Source: Neobacillus muris
GTDB lineage: Bacteria > Bacillota > Bacilli > Bacillales > Cytobacillaceae
DNA length: 53,310 nucleotides
Direction of reading: 5' to 3'
NCBI RefSeq assembly: GCF_943193175.1
Contig: NZ_CALPDF010000033.1
Coordinates: 1 to 53,310 of the forward strand
In this document: positions 25,622 through 35,452 of the stretch, in pieces
Layout: every line of letters starts with the position of its first letter
Numbering within the stretch: position 1 is the stretch's first letter
Program-made: the position numbers and the translations under genes
Notes under the pieces: model-generated
Database searches by the model: none
Seen by the model: the letters and a program-made list of their open reading frames with translations, nothing else
What the model was told of the DNA's origin: nothing

Positions 25622-26395
25622 CTATTTTTTTGCAACATCGGCAATGAATTCCGCCAGCTTCTTAAGCTGTTCATCATCACCTTTAAAGACGCCGGCAGGC
25701 ATTTTGCCTTTACCTTCTTTTGCAATTTTTGTAACATCTTCAGCCGTTACCCCTGAACCGGTAAGTGCAGGTGCAAGGGCCCCGCCTGTGAGGTTTTCAC
25801 CATGACAGGTAAGACATGTATTATCCTTGGCAATTTGATAACCCTCTGCAGTTTTATCGATATCTACTTTAGCAACAATCTTCCCTTGACGTTCTGCAGC
25901 TTCCCAGTCGTGCGTTGCAACAGACTGCCAAGTTAAAAAAGTTATGGCTGCTAATGCCAATAGCATAAATCCTGTAGCTAATGGGCGTTTGCTTGGACGG
26001 CGCTCTGGACCGTTATCAATAAACGGAGCTAACACTAATCCCCCAAACGCAAGTCCAGGAATCACCATGGCACCGATAACTGTATATGGACCAGAAGCAT
26101 ATGAATATTTTAAAAGTTGGTACAAGAATAAGAAATACCAGTCTGGCATTGGTATGTACCCTGTATCAGTCGGGTCGGCTATCCTTTCAAGCGGTGCTGG
26201 GTGAGCAACGGTTAAACAAAGGAAACCAACTAGAAAAACGGCTCCTACCATCCATTCTTTCAATAGAAAGTTAGGCCAGAACGCTTCGGTTTTGCCTGGG
26301 TATTCAGAGTAATCTTTTGGAAGTTTCGGCGTCCGCATTTCGGGCGCTACCACGCGTGAGTCGCCGACAAACTTCATACCTTTACCGCGATGCAT
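25622..26395 (-). CDS. qcrC: Menaquinol:cytochrome c reductase, cyt b subunit IV/cyt c fusion
   Basis: 257 residues. N-terminal subunit IV-like part with three membrane segments (~49-63, 104-125, 138-156) and the quinol-site PDWYF (84-88), fused to a cytochrome c domain: Cys194-x-x-Cys197-His198 haem motif and Met232 (KGKMPAG) as likely sixth ligand. This fusion is typical of Bacillus bc complexes. Third gene of qcrABC. Confidence 0.95.
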   Translation of the reverse strand: MHRGKGMKFVGDSRVVAPEMRTPKLPKDYSEYPGKTEAFWPNFLLKEWMVGAVFLVGFLCLTVAHPAPLERIADPTDTGYIPMPDWYFLFLYQLLKYSYASGPYTVIGAMVIPGLAFGGLVLAPFIDNGPERRPSKRPLATGFMLLALAAITFLTWQSVATHDWEAAERQGKIVAKVDIDKTAEGYQIAKDNTCLTCHGENLTGGALAPALTGSGVTAEDVTKIAKEGKGKMPAGVFKGDDEQLKKLAEFIADVAKK

Positions 26396-26456
26396 TGAGC
26401 AATCCCCCTCCTTTTTCCGTAGAAAATAGAAATGATTTCATCTCATTTAATTCAGA

Positions 26457-27131
26457 TCATAGTGGTCCTGAAATACCTTGTCTGCGAATCATGACAAAGT
26501 GTGCAGCCATTAATGCAAAGAGCACGGCAGGCAGGAAGAATACGTGGATTGCAAAGAAACGAGACAATGTTTGAGCCCCAACAATCGTTTCATGACCAGC
26601 CATTAAGGTTTTAAGGTATGGCCCTATGAATGGTACTGAGTCCACAATTTGAAGGGTTACTTTCGTCGCAAATAACGCCTTCATATCCCATGGAAGCAAA
26701 TACCCCGTTAATCCTAGACCCATCATGACGAAGAAAATCAGTACCCCAACGATCCAGTTTAATTCACGAGGTTTTTTGTATGCACCTTGGAAAAAGACCC
26801 GCAATGTATGTAAGAACATCATGACAATGACTAAACTTGCTCCCCAGTGATGCATTCCACGGACGATTTGTCCAAATGCCACTTCATTTTGCAAATAAAA
26901 AACAGATTCCCATGCGTTTTTAATATCTGGCACATAATACATCGTTAAAAACATGCCAGAAAGAATTTGAATAACAGTTACAAAGAACGTAAGACCCCCA
27001 AAGCAATAAACAAATGCGGAAAAATGATGTGCAGGGTTTACATGCTCCGGTACTTCATGGTCAGCAATATCGCGCCACATCGGCGTAATATCTAAACGTT
27101 CATCTACCCAATCGTAAATTTTGTTTAACAT
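26457..27131 (-). CDS. qcrB: Menaquinol:cytochrome c reductase, cytochrome b6 subunit
   Basis: 224 residues, four membrane helices with b-haem histidines (HHWGASLVIVMMFLHTLRV; FFAIHVFFLPAVLFALMAAH). Cys43 (YCFGGLTFF) corresponds to the residue that binds an extra c-type haem in b6f and Bacillus b6 subunits. Two bases after qcrA; 61 bp before qcrC. Confidence 0.95.
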   Translation of the reverse strand: MLNKIYDWVDERLDITPMWRDIADHEVPEHVNPAHHFSAFVYCFGGLTFFVTVIQILSGMFLTMYYVPDIKNAWESVFYLQNEVAFGQIVRGMHHWGASLVIVMMFLHTLRVFFQGAYKKPRELNWIVGVLIFFVMMGLGLTGYLLPWDMKALFATKVTLQIVDSVPFIGPYLKTLMAGHETIVGAQTLSRFFAIHVFFLPAVLFALMAAHFVMIRRQGISGPL

Positions 27132-27133
27132 GA

Positions 27134-27640
27134 TTACGCCCCTTTCCGTGGTTCGGCTTTTCCTAAGTATAGGTATCCATCTTTTTCTTTGTACGGATAT
27201 ACATCAAGTGGTGCTAATGGCGGTGTGCCAGGTATGTTGGTACCGTCCTTTTCATAACGGCCATAATGGCATGGACAGAAGAATTGGTTAGGGTGTTCCT
27301 CGTTAGAATTCCAGTTAACTGTACAGCCTAAATGTTTACAAACTGGCGACAGGGCAACAATTTTCCCTGAATCATCCTTATAAACCCATGCTGATTGTGT
27401 AACATCTGACTCATACCAAGCATCCTTCTGTTTGAAGGTAAAGTCAACCCGTACCGGCTCGTCTGTTAAATCCGCAACTTTTTGTGTAGTTGCAATAAAA
27501 TCCCCTGCATCTTCAGCCTTTAAAACAGGATCAACCGCAAATCTAACCATTGGCATTAACATTCCGGCTGCCATGAAACCGCCTACACCTGTTAACGTGT
27601 AGCTTAAGAATTGTCGTCTTGAAACTCGCTCCTTACTCAT
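27134..27640 (-). CDS. qcrA: Menaquinol:cytochrome c reductase, Rieske subunit
   Basis: 168 residues. SRRQFLSYTLTGVGGF is a Tat-like N-terminal anchor with a hydrophobic helix. The [2Fe-2S] ligands are Cys101/His103 and Cys122/His125; Cys106 and Cys124 would form the supporting disulphide. PGTPPLAP is the usual proline loop. First gene of qcrABC, behind a good sigma-A promoter carrying an inverted repeat in its spacer. Confidence 0.96.
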   Translation of the reverse strand: MSKERVSRRQFLSYTLTGVGGFMAAGMLMPMVRFAVDPVLKAEDAGDFIATTQKVADLTDEPVRVDFTFKQKDAWYESDVTQSAWVYKDDSGKIVALSPVCKHLGCTVNWNSNEEHPNQFFCPCHYGRYEKDGTNIPGTPPLAPLDVYPYKEKDGYLYLGKAEPRKGA

Positions 27641-27710
27641 GCTTATCCCCCCCTATTCGCGAAGTAAGTCCAATGGACATAATAAATACATATAAAACTA
27701 GGACATAACA

Positions 27711-27739
27711 ATGATACTTCAATCTTCATTGAAGGTCAA
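27711..27739 (-). promoter_or_regulatory. qcrABC promoter with inverted repeat in the spacer
   Basis: Minus-strand TTGACC (27734-27739), 17-bp spacer, TATCAT (27711-27716). The spacer is almost entirely an inverted repeat, CTTCAAT-GAAG-ATTGAAG (27717-27734), overlapping the last base of the -35. A dimeric regulator bound there would block or remodel RNA polymerase. In B. subtilis qcrABC is controlled by several global regulators, but I do not recognise this site. Confidence 0.65.
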
Positions 27740-27768
27740 TATCATACTATTTCAAAAAATAATCGATA

Positions 27769-28242
27769 TCAAGAGTTTCCCTGATTTTCATGCCACTTTT
27801 GGGTAAAAAGAGGCAGCAGTTGATTGACCTGGCTGTCAACCAGTGTTATTTTTTGTCCATCACTCATGCTTTCAAGCGGTATAGACGGCAGCCAAATAAA
27901 TGACCCTTCATACTGGTCCTCCATTCGTCTCCACTCGGCATCTGCCGTTAAATAGAAAACGTGCTTAAATTCAGCGTCCAAGAGAGTGCTTTCCCAATTT
28001 TTTAAATCCCCTCCTGTTTTCTCGCTTGATTCCCTTTTTAAATATGTAAAAGGAGGCAGCAAAACAAGTCTTCCCGCAAACTGCCTTTCTACTTGAGCAG
28101 CCAATAATGCAATAAATTCTGCCGATTCTGCTGACTGTTTCATCTCAGCTTCCATGGAGATGGAATATAATGGCACGACAGCTGTATCGATGTATTCCTT
28201 TGCAGACAAGTATGTTTGAACATCCTTTGGGATCCATTTCAT
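27769..28242 (-). CDS. ypiF: YpiF (DUF2487) protein
   Basis: 157 residues, soluble. Typical opening MKWIPKDVQTYLSAKEYIDT. Function unknown; consistently placed between ypiB and qcrA in Bacillus. The start is set at the ATG at 28242 behind GGTG; four extra upstream codons would begin at a TTG touching the Shine-Dalgarno. Confidence 0.8.
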   Translation of the reverse strand: MKWIPKDVQTYLSAKEYIDTAVVPLYSISMEAEMKQSAESAEFIALLAAQVERQFAGRLVLLPPFTYLKRESSEKTGGDLKNWESTLLDAEFKHVFYLTADAEWRRMEDQYEGSFIWLPSIPLESMSDGQKITLVDSQVNQLLPLFTQKWHENQGNS

Positions 28243-28335
28243 TACTAGCACCAACCTTTTTAGCTTACTAACACTATACTATTTATTATCCCATTTTTCA
28301 AAAAAAGATAAAGTCATAACCTCCAGAATGGCTTT

Positions 28336-28372
28336 TAAAAAAGAAAGGAAGCTTTGCTTAATGCAAGCTTCC
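28336..28372 (-). terminator. Terminator overlapping the end of ypiB
   Basis: Arms GGAAGCTT (28347-28354) and AAGCTTCC (28365-28372) with a short inner TGC/GCA pair; minus-strand tail CTTTCTTTTTT. The ypiB stop codon (28358) lies in the loop. Confidence 0.75.
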
Positions 28373-28924
28373 CGATTCAGTGGATCTTGGCAGTTTATTT
28401 AATTGTTCAGTCAGAATTTTGAACGCCTGCCTGTCTTGCTTATCTAAAGCTTCGTCGATGAGTTTCAGAAGCTTCTCCCGCTGAAAACGTTCAATGCTGC
28501 TTTGAAGGAGCTGCTCCGCAATCATTCCATCCTTCTCATTGACTTGAAGATGTTTTGGGACATAAGGATTCTCTTCTAACACGGCAGCGTATTGATGAGC
28601 CTGATTGGAGGCATGAAAATTCAGTTGAATATATATATCTTCATCCCTATTAAGGCGAATATCATGAAATGATTTCTCTGCATCTGTTGTCATGACATTT
28701 TCCTTATAAAAGCGAAACGGCACTTTATCAACACAATGGGTTGACATAATTAAACCGCGGGGACAATATTGGGCTTGCTCTACAAAATGTACCTTCTCCA
28801 TTAGAGAATCGTGGCTCATTAAATAATTTAGAATCCACACGCACTCTCTTCTTTTTAATTGATAATGATTTAAAAACCAGCGAATAAAGTCCTTTTTCTC
28901 GTTGACAGAAACAGGGGTTGCCAT
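28358..28924 (-). CDS. ypiB: YpiB / ReoY (UPF0302)
   Basis: 188 residues. UPF0302 N-terminal domain plus the C-terminal helical piece ([21 protein letters not shown]). The Listeria homologue ReoY is known to help the ClpCP protease degrade MurA (UDP-GlcNAc carboxyvinyltransferase), linking this gene to peptidoglycan control. ATG at 28924 is taken ([11 protein letters not shown]), nine bases after GGAGG. Eight codons' gap to ypiA, so co-transcribed. Confidence 0.85.
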   Translation of the reverse strand: MATPVSVNEKKDFIRWFLNHYQLKRRECVWILNYLMSHDSLMEKVHFVEQAQYCPRGLIMSTHCVDKVPFRFYKENVMTTDAEKSFHDIRLNRDEDIYIQLNFHASNQAHQYAAVLEENPYVPKHLQVNEKDGMIAEQLLQSSIERFQREKLLKLIDEALDKQDRQAFKILTEQLNKLPRSTESGSLH

Positions 28925-28952
28925 GATCATTTCCCTCCTCTGCAATTTGCGC

Positions 28953-30215
28953 TTATTTATTCTCGGTAAGGCGGTTTAGTACATCCATATATTCTGAATT
29001 AGTTGGATCTAATAATAGCAGCTGTTTAAAAATTTCGGCAGCATGGGCCGTTTTTCCTTCCTCAATTAAAAAATATCCATAATCCTGTAAAAAATCCTCA
29101 TTATTTTTAAAGAAAGTATATGCACCTTCATATTTGTCTAATGCTTCAGAATATCGCTCAAGCTTATCGAGAGCAAAGGCCGAATCCCATAACAGCCGGG
29201 GCTCCTGTTCCTCTAGCAGGTTAAGGCTGGAGATGAGGTCAAGTACGTCATCGTAACGCTCCTGATGAAAAAACAGCTTATTTAACGTCAATGCGGCATC
29301 GATAAATCCTGAATCCAATACAAGAGACTCTCGCAAATATTGTTCTGCTTCCTCTGTAAGCCCCAATTTCATCGCGATCTTTCCGCCGTGGAAAAATAAA
29401 TCCTTATTAAATTCATCATGTTTGATTCCCTCTTTTATTGCCTTTAAGCCATTCTCCAAGTCCTCTTCCCGTTCATATCCTAATGCAAGTGGCAAATAAA
29501 GTGAATGGTACTCTGGATCCAGTTCCTTTAACTCTGTGAACTTCTCGATGGCAGTTTGATTAAATCCTGCCTGAAGAGCCGTAAAAGCATAACCAAATAA
29601 TGTATTGATTTCCAATTCTTCATCGAGTGCTTTCTCATAGTAGACAAGGGCATCCTCGAATACTCCGGATGTGCTTAATAAGTCAGCCATCCTCGCATTT
29701 ACATTGACACCGGCAATGCAGTCAGTCTCCTGCAAAACATTCTTATATGCATTAACTGCCTTAACAATTTCTCCCTGTTCACTATAGAGTTCACCTAAAG
29801 CAAAATCAATAATCGTTTCATTAGGAAGCATTTCCTTTGCTTTCAGAAGCTTTCCTTCGCTGACCTCATACAGCCCTTGAAGCTGATAGAGATCCGCTAA
29901 TAACAGCAGTGACTGTCCAAAAAAAGCATCGTTTGCAGAAATCTTTTCCAAAACAAGGATGGCTTCCTCTTCCTCACCCTGTTCAAGAAGAATCTCACCT
30001 AACAACACGAGAAGTTCTCCCTCTTCAGGGTAGGTTTCCAAAAGATTCTCAATTAGAGCTTTCGCCTCATCCAAAAAACCGTAATGAAATAATTCTTCAC
30101 CAAGCATAAACTTTTCGTCAGGCCTGCCGCTTTGTAGTACATCATTATATTCATGAATTGCTGCTTTATGTTGGCCGTTTTCCAACAAGTTAATAATTTT
30201 ATTGATTCGATCCAT
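28953..30215 (-). CDS. ypiA: TPR-repeat protein YpiA
   Basis: 420 residues made almost wholly of tetratricopeptide repeats (at least nine 34-residue units; e.g. [55 protein letters not shown]). No signal peptide or membrane segment, so a cytoplasmic scaffold. Strongly acidic. Upstream partner of ypiB in all Bacillus; a role with YpiB in MurA proteolysis is plausible but inferred from context. Confidence 0.9.
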   Translation of the reverse strand: MDRINKIINLLENGQHKAAIHEYNDVLQSGRPDEKFMLGEELFHYGFLDEAKALIENLLETYPEEGELLVLLGEILLEQGEEEEAILVLEKISANDAFFGQSLLLLADLYQLQGLYEVSEGKLLKAKEMLPNETIIDFALGELYSEQGEIVKAVNAYKNVLQETDCIAGVNVNARMADLLSTSGVFEDALVYYEKALDEELEINTLFGYAFTALQAGFNQTAIEKFTELKELDPEYHSLYLPLALGYEREEDLENGLKAIKEGIKHDEFNKDLFFHGGKIAMKLGLTEEAEQYLRESLVLDSGFIDAALTLNKLFFHQERYDDVLDLISSLNLLEEQEPRLLWDSAFALDKLERYSEALDKYEGAYTFFKNNEDFLQDYGYFLIEEGKTAHAAEIFKQLLLLDPTNSEYMDVLNRLTENK

Positions 30216-30233
30216 TGGTTTATACCTCTTCCC

Positions 30234-31133
30234 CTAAAATGAAAAATATGATGGGGTTTTCACCTTTACATGTTCTCCAAATCCCGGCCTAAATGATACC
30301 AGTTTTCCAGAGCGGATTATTTTTCCCCGATGAACTGTCACAGTAAGTCTATCATTATGATATTGAAATAAATCAGCTTCATCAACTTTCACGATTTCAT
30401 TTGACCGGATATATAAATTATAGCTTAATTCTGTGCCATTCATAAGACTGGCCTTAAAAGGATAAATGCCGATTTTATTTAAAATGCTCTTTGGAAGCGG
30501 CTGACCTTCATTTATTTCCTCCAAAACGGCTGGCATTTTTTCTTGCACCATGACCTCTTTCCATTTCGACAAAACCATTTTGACTTCCTGCTTGCCGGAA
30601 CAAGTAATTATTGGAATTAACGGGCAGTTGAATGGGAACATCGCTTCTCTGATCCATCCCCAAGGCAGGTTAACAAGAGATTTAGGATCATCGATTTCAA
30701 CAAAAATAGCAGGTACTTTTTCCTTTTTACAATTCCGGATAAATGATGGGGTAATCAGGCGGACAGGAATTCTAACCCCTATCAGGAAATCAATCGGACT
30801 GCTAGTTAGAGCTGTTTTCATTTCATTTATTCTGGCATGGAGTTGATGTTCAAAATCTATCTTTACATAGGTAAGAAAAGTAGTGCAGCCTTTTATTAAG
30901 AAATGGTCTGTTATGAATTGTTTCAGCATTTGAAAGGTACCATTTGGAGAGATGTTCGAATGGAGCAGGATATAAGGCGGCGTCATGATGAATGGTTCTA
31001 GATTCATTCTCATTAAAGAAAAGCGTTTAAAATTGGATTGAATGGAAGCAATTCGGTCTTCTTTTATTAAGAAAGAAGCGGTTTTGAGCTGCTTGTCCTT
31101 AAGAATCTGGGCGTTTTCAATAATATAAGCCAT
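30234..31133 (-). CDS. Amidohydrolase-like protein lacking metal ligands
   Basis: About 299 residues. The N-terminus (MAYIIENAQILKDKQLKTAS..IKEDRIASI) and C-terminus (LTVTVHRGKIIRSGKLVSF) look like the two halves of the beta-sandwich of amidohydrolases such as dihydroorotase and NagA. Between them a barrel-like region has no HxH metal pair: the expected site reads ILLHSN. The other metal His/Asp are not obvious either. So probably a non-catalytic relative. I do not recognise a named gene; B. subtilis has none here. Start is ATG at 31133 behind GGGTGA. Next to ypiA (18 bp gap), so likely in the ypiA-ypiB unit. Confidence 0.6.
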   Translation of the reverse strand: MAYIIENAQILKDKQLKTASFLIKEDRIASIQSNFKRFSLMRMNLEPFIMTPPYILLHSNISPNGTFQMLKQFITDHFLIKGCTTFLTYVKIDFEHQLHARINEMKTALTSSPIDFLIGVRIPVRLITPSFIRNCKKEKVPAIFVEIDDPKSLVNLPWGWIREAMFPFNCPLIPIITCSGKQEVKMVLSKWKEVMVQEKMPAVLEEINEGQPLPKSILNKIGIYPFKASLMNGTELSYNLYIRSNEIVKVDEADLFQYHNDRLTVTVHRGKIIRSGKLVSFRPGFGEHVKVKTPSYFSF

Positions 31134-31270
31134 TCTGTCACCCTTTTCTCCTGCAGCAATCGCCCCTGCCGTTGATCCGCTGGCTTTCAAAGGGCCATCC
31201 GCAAGTTTTTGTCTAGTTTCTTTAAGACAAGCTATGCAAATGTTCCTTAAACTATGACTGGTGACCCAAA

Positions 31271-31301
31271 TAAAAAAAGAGGCGACAGAAAAGTCGGCCT
31301 C
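31271..31301 (-). terminator. Terminator of aroA
   Basis: GAGGCGAC (31279-31286) pairs with GTCG-G-CCTC (31293-31301, one bulge); T7 tract on the minus strand. Touches the aroA stop at 31300. Confidence 0.82.
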
Positions 31302-32592
31302 ATTGGCTCAATAACTGATTTAAGTGTGTAAAAAAGTTAGGATACGAAACAGAAATGGCCTCTGGCTGCTCCAGGATGACCTCTCCTTCACAAAGGAGAG
31401 ATGCGATCGCCAGCATCATTCCAATTCGATGGTCGCCATGGCTTGATACCGTTCCGCCTCGTAATTTCGACTTCCCGTGAATAATCATACCATCGTCAGT
31501 TGCCTCAATGGCCGCACCCAATTTCTGCAATTCATGGACAACGGTATCAATTCGGTTCGTTTCCTTTACTTTTAATTCTTCCGCATTTCGAATGACCGTC
31601 GGACCGTCCGCTTGGGCAGCCATTAACGCAATAATCGGGATCTCATCAATCAAGGCTGGGATCATATCACCTTCAATGATGGTTCCTTTGAGAACAGATG
31701 ACTTGATATAAATATCTCCGGCTGGTTCGAATGATCCGTTCTCATATTCCCTAATTTCAAGCTCGGCCCCCATTTGTTTCATCACCTCAATCATACCGGT
31801 TCTCGTAGGGTTTAAACCAACATTTTTCAGTACAATGCTGCTTTCAGGGACTGTTGCTCCAGCAGCTAAAAAGAAAGCTGCAGAGGATATATCACCAGGT
31901 ACATGAATTGTCGCTGCCTTCAGTTTTTGGCCGCCCTTTACTTTTATGAAACGGTCTTCCGTAACGATTTCACCTCCAAATTGCCGGATCATTCTTTCTG
32001 TATGATCCCTTGTTTGAGCAGGTTGGAGTATCACCGTTTCACCTTCTGCTTGAAGACCCGCGAGGATGATGGCAGATTTCACCTGAGCGCTGGCTACAGG
32101 GAGCTGGTATTCGATCGCGTTTAGTTTTCCTCCACGGATGGAAATGGGAGTATACATGGCATTTTTGCGCCCATCAATGCGAGCGCCCATACTTGATAAC
32201 GGTTCTGTTACTCGAGTCATCGGTCTTTTGCCTATGGAGTGATCACCAATAATGGATGAGAAAAAGGGCCTTCCAGCTAAAATCCCCATTAGTAATCGAA
32301 TGGTCGTTCCCGAATTCCCAACATCCAATATTTCATTAGGTTCTGTCAAACCTTCAAAACCTTTTCCAATAATGCGAAGCCCGTCATTTTCTTCATGAAT
32401 CGAAACGCCTAGCTTGCGGAAACAAGAAATGGTACTTAAACAATCATCACCTGGCAGGAAGTTTGAAACGATGGTTTCGCCATGGGCAACGGAACCAAAC
32501 ATGACAGAACGATGGGAAATTGATTTATCGCCAGGTACTGTAATTTCACCGGTTAACTTATGTTTATAGTTTTTCAGTTTTAATGACGTCAT
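31300..32592 (-). CDS. aroA: EPSP synthase (3-phosphoshikimate 1-carboxyvinyltransferase)
   Basis: 430 residues. Sixth step of the shikimate pathway. N-terminal [15 protein letters not shown] substrate motif, [37 protein letters not shown] and [15 protein letters not shown] are all intact. Called aroE in older B. subtilis nomenclature. AAGGTGATGAA ribosome site. Last gene of the aromatic cluster; 23 bp after tyrA. Confidence 0.95.
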   Translation of the reverse strand: MTSLKLKNYKHKLTGEITVPGDKSISHRSVMFGSVAHGETIVSNFLPGDDCLSTISCFRKLGVSIHEENDGLRIIGKGFEGLTEPNEILDVGNSGTTIRLLMGILAGRPFFSSIIGDHSIGKRPMTRVTEPLSSMGARIDGRKNAMYTPISIRGGKLNAIEYQLPVASAQVKSAIILAGLQAEGETVILQPAQTRDHTERMIRQFGGEIVTEDRFIKVKGGQKLKAATIHVPGDISSAAFFLAAGATVPESSIVLKNVGLNPTRTGMIEVMKQMGAELEIREYENGSFEPAGDIYIKSSVLKGTIIEGDMIPALIDEIPIIALMAAQADGPTVIRNAEELKVKETNRIDTVVHELQKLGAAIEATDDGMIIHGKSKLRGGTVSSHGDHRIGMMLAIASLLCEGEVILEQPEAISVSYPNFFTHLNQLLSQ

Positions 32593-32615
32593 TTCATCAC
32601 CTTACTTTAACCTTT

Positions 32616-33722
32616 TTAAATGCCAATTGATGTTGCAAAGTTAGTATGGGACATAATACATTGTTCCGCCCGGATACGGTCATGCTCGGTTTGAAAGCTA
32701 ATGACACATACTCCATTTATATCCTCGCGGGTTTCAAGTATCCTGATATTCGTAATGCTGATTCTTTCCTTAGCCAGGTATCCTGTAATCTCTGAAATCA
32801 CCCCTGGATAATCTGGCAGATCTACATATAAATCATAAAAGGCAGGAATAGCTCCTTTTTCCTTGACAGGCAGGCCGTCACGAAATAGTTTAGCCTGATA
32901 AAAATAATCAAAAATCTCATCGGCCTGTTCCTCTATAAGCAATTGTTTTACCCGATCCATTTCGACCTGCCATTGGTCTAACAGGCCAATCAAATTCTCC
33001 TTGTTTTGCAACAAAATATCCTTCCACATTTTTGGACTGCTAGAAGCAATCCGGGTAATATCCCGAAACCCTCCTGCTGCCAGACGTGGAATAAGACTCT
33101 CTGATTTAGACAGTTTCTCCGTCTGCTGAACAATGGACGCTGCAATTATGTGAGGAAAGTGGCTGACCACACCTGTAAGATAATCGTGGGTTTCGGGTGT
33201 GACAGTTAAAAACTTTGCATTAGTCCCCACAAGCCATTGCTTTAAAAGGTCTACTTTCGCCGGCACAATGTGCTGTTCCGGGGTAAATAAATAAAAGGCA
33301 TTTTCAAATAAAATTTCTTTGGCAGCGGTTATCCCGCTTTTATGAGAACCAGCCATTGGATGGCCACCAATAAACGTTATTCCTTTTTGCTTAAAACTTT
33401 CTGCAGCTTGCACAATTTTTTGCTTTGTACTGCCTGTATCTGAAATAATCACATTAGGCTTCAAAGGAAGATTAGATAGCAATTGAATAATTGCATAGGT
33501 CTCATTTACCGGAACGGAAATAATAATCAAATCCGCATCAAGTGCTGCATCCGGAATCGTTTCCACTGCCTCATCAATGACTCCCAGCATTTTGGCGAGT
33601 CTTGCTTGTTCACTATTAACATCAAAACCGATTATGACTGCTTCGTTATGCTCCTTTTTAATACAAAGGGCAAGTGAACCGCCGATTAATCCTAATCCAA
33701 TGACAAAAACACGGCCTCTCAA
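32616..33722 (-). CDS. tyrA: Prephenate dehydrogenase
   Basis: 368 residues. NAD-dependent oxidative decarboxylation of prephenate to 4-hydroxyphenylpyruvate. Rossmann loop GLGLIGGSLAL, catalytic HPMAGSHKSG, and a C-terminal ACT regulatory domain (~294-365, YDLYVDLPDYPGVISEITGY) for feedback control. Separated from hisC by a 216-bp gap that holds repeat copy 1. Confidence 0.94.
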   Translation of the reverse strand: MRGRVFVIGLGLIGGSLALCIKKEHNEAVIIGFDVNSEQARLAKMLGVIDEAVETIPDAALDADLIIISVPVNETYAIIQLLSNLPLKPNVIISDTGSTKQKIVQAAESFKQKGITFIGGHPMAGSHKSGITAAKEILFENAFYLFTPEQHIVPAKVDLLKQWLVGTNAKFLTVTPETHDYLTGVVSHFPHIIAASIVQQTEKLSKSESLIPRLAAGGFRDITRIASSSPKMWKDILLQNKENLIGLLDQWQVEMDRVKQLLIEEQADEIFDYFYQAKLFRDGLPVKEKGAIPAFYDLYVDLPDYPGVISEITGYLAKERISITNIRILETREDINGVCVISFQTEHDRIRAEQCIMSHTNFATSIGI

Positions 33723-33734
33723 AAAACTCCCTCC

Positions 33735-33932
33735 ATAAGAAAAGCGAAAGCGCCCTGGTCAGCGCTGTATGGCTTGGAGCTCTCCAACTGAGATAAAGGA
33801 AACACAATGAGCCGGAGGCGAATCGATGTTGACTTATCGCAGGGCGGAGAGCGAAAGACACTAGGCGCTAGGGCGCTTGCGCTAGACAATTCTCAAAGTC
33901 TAAAACTTTTATACTATCTAATAAGAAAAGCG
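33735..33932. repeat. Dispersed repeat, long copy
   Basis: Begins and ends with the 12-bp direct repeat ATAAGAAAAGCG (33735-33746 and 33921-33932). Inside are nested inverted repeats: AAGCGCCCT (33748-33756) with AGGGCGCTT (33870-33878), AGCGC (33761-33765) with GCGCT (33865-33869), and GCTCTCC (33779-33785) with GGAGAGC (33846-33852). The same element, minus 102 bp, recurs at 37811-37897. Sequences of this type are common in Bacillus intergenic regions, to my recollection. Confidence 0.8.
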
Positions 33933-33938
33933 CCCAAA

Positions 33939-35027
33939 TCAGTTTTTATCCAGAAATTCGGATAAAGCTTCGAGTACTCCTTCATTTTGTTCTTTGGTGC
34001 CAACGGTGATTCTTACTGATGTTGGAAACCCTAGCGCTTTGCCTGAACGCACTATATAGCCTCTTTCTAATAAGAATTGGAAGGCTTTATCTGAATCTGC
34101 CTGTAAATCTATTAGTATGAAATTGGTTTGTGAGGGATAGTAGCTTAGGCCCCTTTGTTCGCAGAAATCATAATATTGGGCTAACCCCAGCCTGTTTTGG
34201 TCTCTGCAAAATTGCACAAACTCTTGGTCACGGATAGCCGCTGCAGCAGCCAACTGCCCTAAGGAATTGGCATTAAACGGTTCTCTTGCAGGCTCCAGCG
34301 CCTTTATGATGGCCCGGTTAGCTACACCATACCCGACCCGTAACGAAGCTAATCCATAGATTTTCGAAAACGTTCTTAAAACAATTAAATTTGGATATTT
34401 TCGAATCAGGCTGATAGAATCATAATAATCTTCAGCCGTTACATATTCATAATAGGCCTCATCCAGCACAACCAGGATCTGTTCTGGCACCTTGTCCAAA
34501 AAGGCTGTAAGGCGTTCTTTCAATATATATGTACCTGTAGGGTTATTTGGACTGCAAACCCAGATCACATTGGTCTGCTCATCAATTGCTTCCAGCATGG
34601 CATCTAAATCATGTTCTCCATTTATATCGGGGATTTCCTTTATAACCGCTCCTTCAATCACAGCATTGTGCTTGTATTGCGAAAAAGTATGCTCCGACAT
34701 AATGGTGCTTGCCCCAGGATGCAGCAATGCCCTTGAAATCATTTGAATGAGATTGTCCGAACCGTTTCCTAAAATAATTTCTTCTTGATCCACACATAAA
34801 AATGCGGCTAATTCCTCTCTTAATGCAGTAGCATATCCATCCGGATAAATAGCCAGACTCGCTGGAGCTGATTGCAGTGTTTCAAGCACTTTTTTGGAGG
34901 ACCCAAAAGGATTCTCATTGGATGCCAGCTTTACAATTTTGTCTAAGTTGTATTCGCGTTTAACCGAATCTATTGACTTCCCCGGCTTATAAGGAGTCAA
35001 CGTTAACAATTGTTCTTTCCATCTCAT
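33939..35027 (-). CDS. hisC: Histidinol-phosphate / aromatic aminotransferase
   Basis: 362 residues, class II PLP aminotransferase. SNENPFG, CSPNNPTGTY and DEAYYEY motifs, Schiff-base Lys222 in TFSKIYGLASLRVGYG, and the C-terminal Arg in SVRITVG. In Bacillus it serves histidine synthesis and tyrosine/phenylalanine transamination, fitting its place between aroH and tyrA. In B. subtilis the trpEDCFBA genes lie directly upstream of it; here the gap to aroH is 39 bp. Confidence 0.94.
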   Translation of the reverse strand: MRWKEQLLTLTPYKPGKSIDSVKREYNLDKIVKLASNENPFGSSKKVLETLQSAPASLAIYPDGYATALREELAAFLCVDQEEIILGNGSDNLIQMISRALLHPGASTIMSEHTFSQYKHNAVIEGAVIKEIPDINGEHDLDAMLEAIDEQTNVIWVCSPNNPTGTYILKERLTAFLDKVPEQILVVLDEAYYEYVTAEDYYDSISLIRKYPNLIVLRTFSKIYGLASLRVGYGVANRAIIKALEPAREPFNANSLGQLAAAAAIRDQEFVQFCRDQNRLGLAQYYDFCEQRGLSYYPSQTNFILIDLQADSDKAFQFLLERGYIVRSGKALGFPTSVRITVGTKEQNEGVLEALSEFLDKN

Positions 35028-35066
35028 ATTTTCTCACTCCGTTGATAAAGTACTGTGCAGATATTA

Positions 35067-35441
35067 TTATACTGCGCCATTTGTGTCTAAGTCAGGTCTT
35101 AAGGCCTTTGCCCCGTTTAAATATATATGATGGATTTCAGCTTGAGTTAAGCTTGTATTCAAATGGAGCATTATTCTAATGCACTTTTTTATTGAGTTCT
35201 CCACTGGAATTTCCCTCATGCACATAACCGGAACGTAAGTCCAGCCAGCAAAATTCCGAAGTGCCTTTGCCGGAAAAGCAGCTGTGATATCTTCGGTAGT
35301 TGAAATAAAAACGGAGGCGACAGCTTCAGGCTGTATGCAATTCGCATCAATCATGTTCCCTAAAAGCTCTTCAGTTGCAGCCAATATCTCAGCTTCTGTA
35401 TTGCTGCAAATCGTCGTCGCTCCTCTCACCCCTCTAATCAT
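35067..35441 (-). CDS. aroH: Chorismate mutase AroH
   Basis: 124 residues, monofunctional AroH-class trimeric enzyme that rearranges chorismate to prephenate. Arg7 (MIRGVRGATT), Glu/Asn-rich region and MCMREIPV are recognisable. Normal length. Between aroB and hisC with short gaps; expressed in the aromatic operon. Confidence 0.95.
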   Translation of the reverse strand: MIRGVRGATTICSNTEAEILAATEELLGNMIDANCIQPEAVASVFISTTEDITAAFPAKALRNFAGWTYVPVMCMREIPVENSIKKCIRIMLHLNTSLTQAEIHHIYLNGAKALRPDLDTNGAV

Positions 35442-35452
35442 GGAAATCCCCC

